Below, piece after piece: positions 60,356-64,000 of a stretch of 64,000 nt of DNA. Source of the stretch: Blautia sp. MSJ-9 (GTDB lineage Bacteria > Bacillota > Clostridia > Lachnospirales > Lachnospiraceae). Below the pieces are notes generated by a model. It saw nothing but the letters and a program-made list of their open reading frames with translations, was not told the origin of the DNA and did no database searches. The stretch is from assembly GCF_018919065.1 (NCBI RefSeq), contig NZ_JAHLQG010000034.1, forward strand, positions 80,661-144,660, written 5' to 3'. The position numbers were made by a program, and so were the translations under genes. How positions within the stretch are numbered: the stretch's first letter is position 1; each line of letters opens with the position of its first letter.

Positions 60356-61585
60356 TTATTTTGCCAGAACTTTGTTAAATTTCTTTTTGCCCTTTTTCAG
60401 CACTACACCTTCGCCTGTAAGTGCATCTTTGGCAACTACATGTTTCACATCTGTGATCTTCTCACCATCAATGGAAACACCACCCTGCTCGATCGCACGG
60501 CGTCCTTCGGAACGTGTCGGAACCATTCCTGCTTTTACAAGCATGGAGATCAGGTCGATCGTTCCTTCTTCTGAGAAATCTTCATCTGTCAGCTCTGTAG
60601 TCGGCATATGTGCAGTGTCAGCGCCGCCTGCAAAAAGTGCTCTTGCGCCTTCCTGTGCTTTCTTTGCTTCTTCTTCGCCATGAACCAGATTTGTCAGTTC
60701 GTATGCAAGAATTTCTTTTGCTTTGTTTAACTGGCTTCCTTCCCATTTAGCCATCTCGTCGATTTCTTCTAATGGAAGGAATGTAAGAAGACGCATACAT
60801 TTGATAACATCTGCATCATCCACGTTTCTCCAGTACTGATAGAAGTCGAACGGAGAAGTTTTCTCCGGATCAAGCCATACAGCACCAGACTGAGTTTTAC
60901 CCATCTTCTTGCCTTCGGAATTCAGAAGAAGTGTGATAGTCATTGCGTAAGCATCTTTACCAAGTTTACGACGGATCAGCTCTGTACCGCCAAGCATATT
61001 TGCCCACTGGTCATCACCACCGAACTGCATAGTACAGCCATATTTCTGATACAGCATGTAAAAGTCGTAGCTCTGCATGATCATGTAGTTGAATTCAAGG
61101 AATGTAAGTCCACGTTCCATACGCTGTTTGTAGCACTCGTGAGAGAGCATACGGTTTACAGAGAAATGTGGTCCAACATCACGAAGAACTTCTACATAGT
61201 TTAAGTTCATCAGCCAGTCAGCATTGTTTACCATTAATGCCTTGCCGTCTGAGAAGTCGATAAAACGCTCCATCTGTTTCTTGAAGCAGTCAATGTTGTG
61301 CTGAATGGTCTCCACTGTCATCATCTGACGCATATCAGATCTTCCGGACGGGTCACCGATCATACCGGTTCCGCCGCCTAATAATGCGATTGGTTTATTT
61401 CCCGCCATCTGCAGACGTTTCATCAGGCAGAGCGCCATGAAATGTCCCACATGAAGGCTGTCTGCGGTAGGGTCAAAGCCAATGTAAAATGTGGCTTTTC
61501 CATTATTTACCATTTCTTTGATCTCTTCTTCGTCTGTTACCTGGGCAATCAGACCACGGGCTTTCAGCTCGTCCCAAACTGTCAT
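60356..61585 (-). CDS. tyrS: Tyrosine-tRNA ligase
   Basis: The product has 409 residues with HVGH (HIGH), KMGKT (KMSKS), and a C-terminal S4-like domain (GVSIDGEKITDVKH). It charges tRNA-Tyr. The ATG at 61585 has GGAGG 8 bases upstream; longer frames run into the T-box. It is controlled by the Tyr T-box upstream. Confidence 0.97.
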   Translation of the reverse strand: MTVWDELKARGLIAQVTDEEEIKEMVNNGKATFYIGFDPTADSLHVGHFMALCLMKRLQMAGNKPIALLGGGTGMIGDPSGRSDMRQMMTVETIQHNIDCFKKQMERFIDFSDGKALMVNNADWLMNLNYVEVLRDVGPHFSVNRMLSHECYKQRMERGLTFLEFNYMIMQSYDFYMLYQKYGCTMQFGGDDQWANMLGGTELIRRKLGKDAYAMTITLLLNSEGKKMGKTQSGAVWLDPEKTSPFDFYQYWRNVDDADVIKCMRLLTFLPLEEIDEMAKWEGSQLNKAKEILAYELTNLVHGEEEAKKAQEGARALFAGGADTAHMPTTELTDEDFSEEGTIDLISMLVKAGMVPTRSEGRRAIEQGGVSIDGEKITDVKHVVAKDALTGEGVVLKKGKKKFNKVLAK

Positions 61586-61603
61586 TGTTTGTTTCCTCCT
61601 CAT

Positions 61604-61973
61604 TATAAAATAAAACAACCCGGTTCCTGTCCGTTTAGGACGAGAACCGGGTCCCGCGATACCACCTAAATTCACAGAAAACTCGCATTCTCTGCCTCCA
61701 TAAGTAACAAGCCATGCCATTGTTGTAAGAAACAACAATTCTCCCTGTTACTTAAGCATGTTAACGGATGCCACTCCGCTGCAGCCTACTTACCTGTGTG
61801 ATGTTTCCAGAGTGTTCGGTACAGAGCTCCGGGAGGTATTCACACAAGTTCCCCATGCGCCTCTCACCTGCCGGCTGCTCTCTGTCTGCTTTCCTTATGT
61901 TACTCTTTCCCATCTGTGCTTTTTCATATCAGGTCAGGAACAAAATACCTTTTGATCCTGACATCATCATATA
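61604..61973 (-). ncRNA. Tyrosine T-box leader of tyrS
   Basis: On the minus strand the T-box motif AGGTGGTATCGCGG (61667-61654) precedes a terminator stem AACCCGGTTCCTGTCCG and its inverse (61617-61653), followed by a T-rich tail. A UAC tyrosine specifier lies at 61838-61836 within the Stem I region near GAATACCTCC. Uncharged tRNA-Tyr would pair and stop termination. The stems before it are complex; detailed folding was not worked out. It fills most of the 61586-62083 gap. Confidence 0.88.
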
Positions 61974-61979
61974 TCTGCA

Positions 61980-62008
61980 AGTATACAAATACAATTTTTA
62001 TTTGTCAA
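61980..62008 (-). promoter_or_regulatory. Promoter of the tyrS T-box
   Basis: On the minus strand TTGACA (62008-62003) and TATACT (61985-61980) are 17 bases apart. Confidence 0.85.
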
Positions 62009-62083
62009 GGAATTTAACATAGATTCCGCTGTATTTTATCAACTTAAAGCATTAATGTATCGCTCTGTTCATTCTTATTCTTT

Positions 62084-63457
62084 TTATCCTACGATCCAGT
62101 CTACAAAGAACACATGTCCCTTATACTGCTCATATTCCAGTTTGCTGAAATTAAGATTCTGCGCCCGGAATGCCGCCGGAGTCATAAAGTATTTATAATT
62201 GAAATCCTTTGTCGAAAATCCCGGAAGTGTTCTTTTTGTACCACGATTTACATAATTATTAAAGATTTCCATTGCTGCCTTTGCTGCCGCATAAGCATTG
62301 GTCCTGTCTTCAAACTGACCGTTCAGTCTCTTTAACAGTGCTCCATCTGTAACAACTGCATACTGGGTCGGTTTTCCCTGATATACGACATAACGGATCT
62401 GTGATGGGAAATCTTTGTCTACATCAATCGTACAGTTCAATACACAAAGGGCAACCGCTTCCATTCCTACAAGTCCCTGATCACCGGCTTCTGAATCACA
62501 TACTGCTGCAAGCAGATCCAGATCGGATACTGTTCCATCGGCAATTCCCGGATGCTGCACGAACTGCTTCTCCATATAATAGTTTTTGTTATTCTTTGCA
62601 TCATAAACCTTGACATATCCGTCACTTCCAATCTGATAGTTGGAAGATGTCTTAGTCGCCACACCATCAGAATCAAACAGATATGTAGTTCCGTCAATAG
62701 AGGCGATCGTGCCTGCCAGCATAACACCGGATTCATTAAAATAATACTTCTTTCCGTCCAATGTCAGCCATCCGATCTTCGCCTTACCGTCTGACGGGTC
62801 AAAATAGTATTTCTTACTTCCTACTGTTCCGAAACCTTTCTGATAACGGACACCTGTTGTCTTTGAAAAATAATAATAATCAGAACCAACTTTCTCAAGT
62901 CCCACGTACATGATTCCATTGGATGGTTTAAAATATCTGTAGTTTCCTGCAGTACTCTTTGTCCAGCCTGTACACATACGTCCATTGCTCTGACTGAAAT
63001 ATCTCTTCTGTTCCTGCTTGTTCTCTACCCAGCCCTTTGCCATAACGCCTGAGCCGCTGTAGAAATAGTATTTGTAGTCATCAGAGTCTGTGAGCCAGCC
63101 TCTTGTCATAAGGCCTGTTTTCTTATCAAAATGGCGGGTATTTCCATTGGAGTCTGTGATAAATCCAGTCACCATGTATCCCGCACCACTGGTAAAATAT
63201 CTGATCGCTTTTCCGCTGGAGTCCTTTACCCAGCCTTTTACCTGTACACCTGTACTCTTGTTGAAATAATATTTCTTTCCGTTAAGCTCCAGCCATCCTT
63301 TCTGCTTGGAGCCGTCTTTGTTTATGTAATAAGTTTTGCCATTCTGGGTCACAAATCCTGTTTTCGTTGCCGCGGATACACTAACACAGCCCAGTACAAA
63401 AACGGTTATTACAAAAAGGAGCAGATACTTTAACAATAGTTTCCCATGTTTCTTCAT
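62084..63457 (-). CDS. Cell wall hydrolase (SleB) with cell-wall-binding repeats
   Basis: The product has 457 residues: signal peptide (about 1-30), about nine YG/choline-binding-like repeats of roughly 20 residues (such as GWLELNGKKYYFNKSTG), then a SleB-type hydrolase domain (about 310-457, LLAAVCDSEAGDQGLVGMEAVALCVLN). SleB-like enzymes cut spore or vegetative peptidoglycan. The ATG at 63457 has GGGGAAT about 5 bases upstream; a longer frame to 63493 lacks one. A strong promoter precedes it. Anchoring by repeats rather than a membrane helix is the distinctive part. Confidence 0.9.
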   Translation of the reverse strand: MKKHGKLLLKYLLLFVITVFVLGCVSVSAATKTGFVTQNGKTYYINKDGSKQKGWLELNGKKYYFNKSTGVQVKGWVKDSSGKAIRYFTSGAGYMVTGFITDSNGNTRHFDKKTGLMTRGWLTDSDDYKYYFYSGSGVMAKGWVENKQEQKRYFSQSNGRMCTGWTKSTAGNYRYFKPSNGIMYVGLEKVGSDYYYFSKTTGVRYQKGFGTVGSKKYYFDPSDGKAKIGWLTLDGKKYYFNESGVMLAGTIASIDGTTYLFDSDGVATKTSSNYQIGSDGYVKVYDAKNNKNYYMEKQFVQHPGIADGTVSDLDLLAAVCDSEAGDQGLVGMEAVALCVLNCTIDVDKDFPSQIRYVVYQGKPTQYAVVTDGALLKRLNGQFEDRTNAYAAAKAAMEIFNNYVNRGTKRTLPGFSTKDFNYKYFMTPAAFRAQNLNFSKLEYEQYKGHVFFVDWIVG

Positions 63458-63561
63458 TCTTATTCCCCGTTTCCTCTCTTCGCTTTTACGCATTGTTTTA
63501 CGTTTTAATTGGGTTATTGTTGCATTTCTTTCTCAATCATTACAGATTTGTTACAAGTCAC

Positions 63562-63590
63562 ATTATATCCGATTCATATATTATTGTCAA
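63562..63590 (-). promoter_or_regulatory. Promoter of the SleB-type gene
   Basis: On the minus strand TTGACA (63590-63585) and TATAAT (63567-63562) are 17 bases apart, a consensus promoter. The 309-base gap 63458-63766 holds this, a leader of about 100 bases and, on the other strand, the region before the small Cys-rich gene; nothing else is seen. Confidence 0.88.
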
Positions 63591-63766
63591 CTTGTGAAAA
63601 CTGCCAATTCTTCCCTTTCCCATTACGCTGATTTACAAAACCTTTCAGCTATTTCTCTCGAACAAATGGCTGTTTCTGTGAAAAAGTATTGTTTTCGCCG
63701 CTGGCTGTAACACATTTCAGATCCACACATATGATATGAGTGTAAAGAAATTCTGGAGGATTTAAC

Positions 63767-63892
63767 ATGAGTGACTTAGCTGCTACAAATTGCGGATGCG
63801 GAGAAGACAGAGGCGGATGTGGATGCAATAATAATGGCTGCGGATGCGACAACGGATGCAATAACGGCTGGGGACTTTCCTCCCGTCTTTAG
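63767..63892 (+). CDS. Small Gly/Cys-rich protein
   Basis: The product has 41 residues: MSDLAATNCGCGEDRGGCGC, then Asn/Gly/Cys-rich repeats, with seven cysteines (9, 11, 18, 20, 25, 27, 31) and a short GWGLSSRL end. GGAGG lies 7 bases before the ATG. It belongs to a kind of small Cys-rich protein often named chorion class high-cysteine protein in Lachnospiraceae; those I recall have a hydrophobic C-terminal helix, missing here. Function unknown. A terminator follows. Confidence 0.75.
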   Translation: MSDLAATNCGCGEDRGGCGCNNNGCGCDNGCNNGWGLSSRL

Positions 63893-63943
63893 GATTTAGC
63901 ACTATCATTTTTTGCAGTACCAAAAATTCGACCACTACTCAAA

Positions 63944-63973
63944 CCAGCATATTTGCTGGCTTTTTTTCTTTTT
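63944..63973 (+). terminator. Terminator after the Cys-rich gene
   Basis: CCAGCA (63944-63949) and TGCTGG (63954-63959) form a short stem with a 4-base loop, followed by CTTTTTTTCTTTTT. A TTGACA at 63981-63986 near the window end may be the -35 box of the next unit. Confidence 0.85.
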
Positions 63974-64000
63974 AAAAAACTTGACAAAATATTTTTTACC

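Noticed and set aside
1..64000. CRISPR arrays, tRNA or rRNA genes and prophage genes
   Set aside because: No regularly spaced direct repeats, cloverleaf sequences or phage structural genes were noticed; a tRNA scan could not be run.

Overview
The window looks like a chromosomal segment of a Gram-positive, anaerobic, probably spore-forming Clostridia bacterium of the Lachnospiraceae type. The evidence is gene content and order: asp23-fakA next to rpmB, DUF2953-gerW, ispH overlapping rpsA, a CM-shikimate kinase fusion, the rnfCDGEAB order, a Na+-pumping decarboxylase and a small Cys-rich protein. The genus cannot be fixed from the sequence alone. Most genes lie on the minus strand. Exceptions are rpmB, a YprB-like nuclease, three genes at 30.0-34.1 kb, a LysR regulator and the small Cys-rich gene at the right end. 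No rRNA, tRNA, CRISPR array, prophage or intact transposase was seen.

Layout. 1-4.3 kb: fakA (cut by the window edge), asp23, rpmB, a small membrane protein, gerW, DUF2953, an unknown gene and a Nudix hydrolase. 4.35-4.55 kb: a 189-bp MITE-like element with a perfect 8-bp target duplication. 4.6-12.3 kb: division and wall genes (PBP, FtsW-type protein, U32 protein, zapA) and ruvAB. 12.4-17.5 kb: the Rnf complex. 17.6-24.2 kb: a CmpB-family membrane protein, YprB-like nuclease, rpsA-ispH-cmk and a BaiN-like flavoprotein. 24.2-29.6 kb: a five-gene biotin-dependent carboxyl-transfer and Na+-pump operon. 30.0-42.5 kb: a cluster with two OYE-type ene-reductases, two quinate/shikimate dehydrogenase paralogues, a type I dehydroquinase, a TIM-barrel isomerase/dehydratase-like enzyme, two transporters and a LysR regulator. 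42.6-64 kb: a four-domain metal/redox membrane fusion, CM-shikimate kinase, two D-Ala-D-Ala carboxypeptidases, scpAB, a molybdopterin-binding protein, a beta-propeller protein, cardiolipin synthase, rpsU, alaS, tyrS with a T-box, a SleB-type wall hydrolase and the Cys-rich small protein.

How the parts fit. Rnf and the decarboxylase pump can both couple cytoplasmic chemistry to an ion gradient. The 30-42 kb cluster is the best candidate for a poorly described system. Its enzyme set suggests uptake of hydroaromatic plant acids (quinate, shikimate), interconversion through 3-dehydroquinate and 3-dehydroshikimate, and reductive disposal by flavin ene-reductases, which would let the cell use them as electron acceptors. 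OYE1 and the LysR gene have promoters with the same unusual -35 hexamer and spacer, and several intergenic gaps in the cluster hold strong inverted repeats. The substrate assignment is inference.

Two dispersed non-coding repeat families run through the window. One is built on GTTACTGTTCAC hairpins, with about ten copies; the MITE-like element carries this sequence as its termini. The other is an ATCCGCTTGA-containing motif placed shortly upstream of minus-strand start codons.
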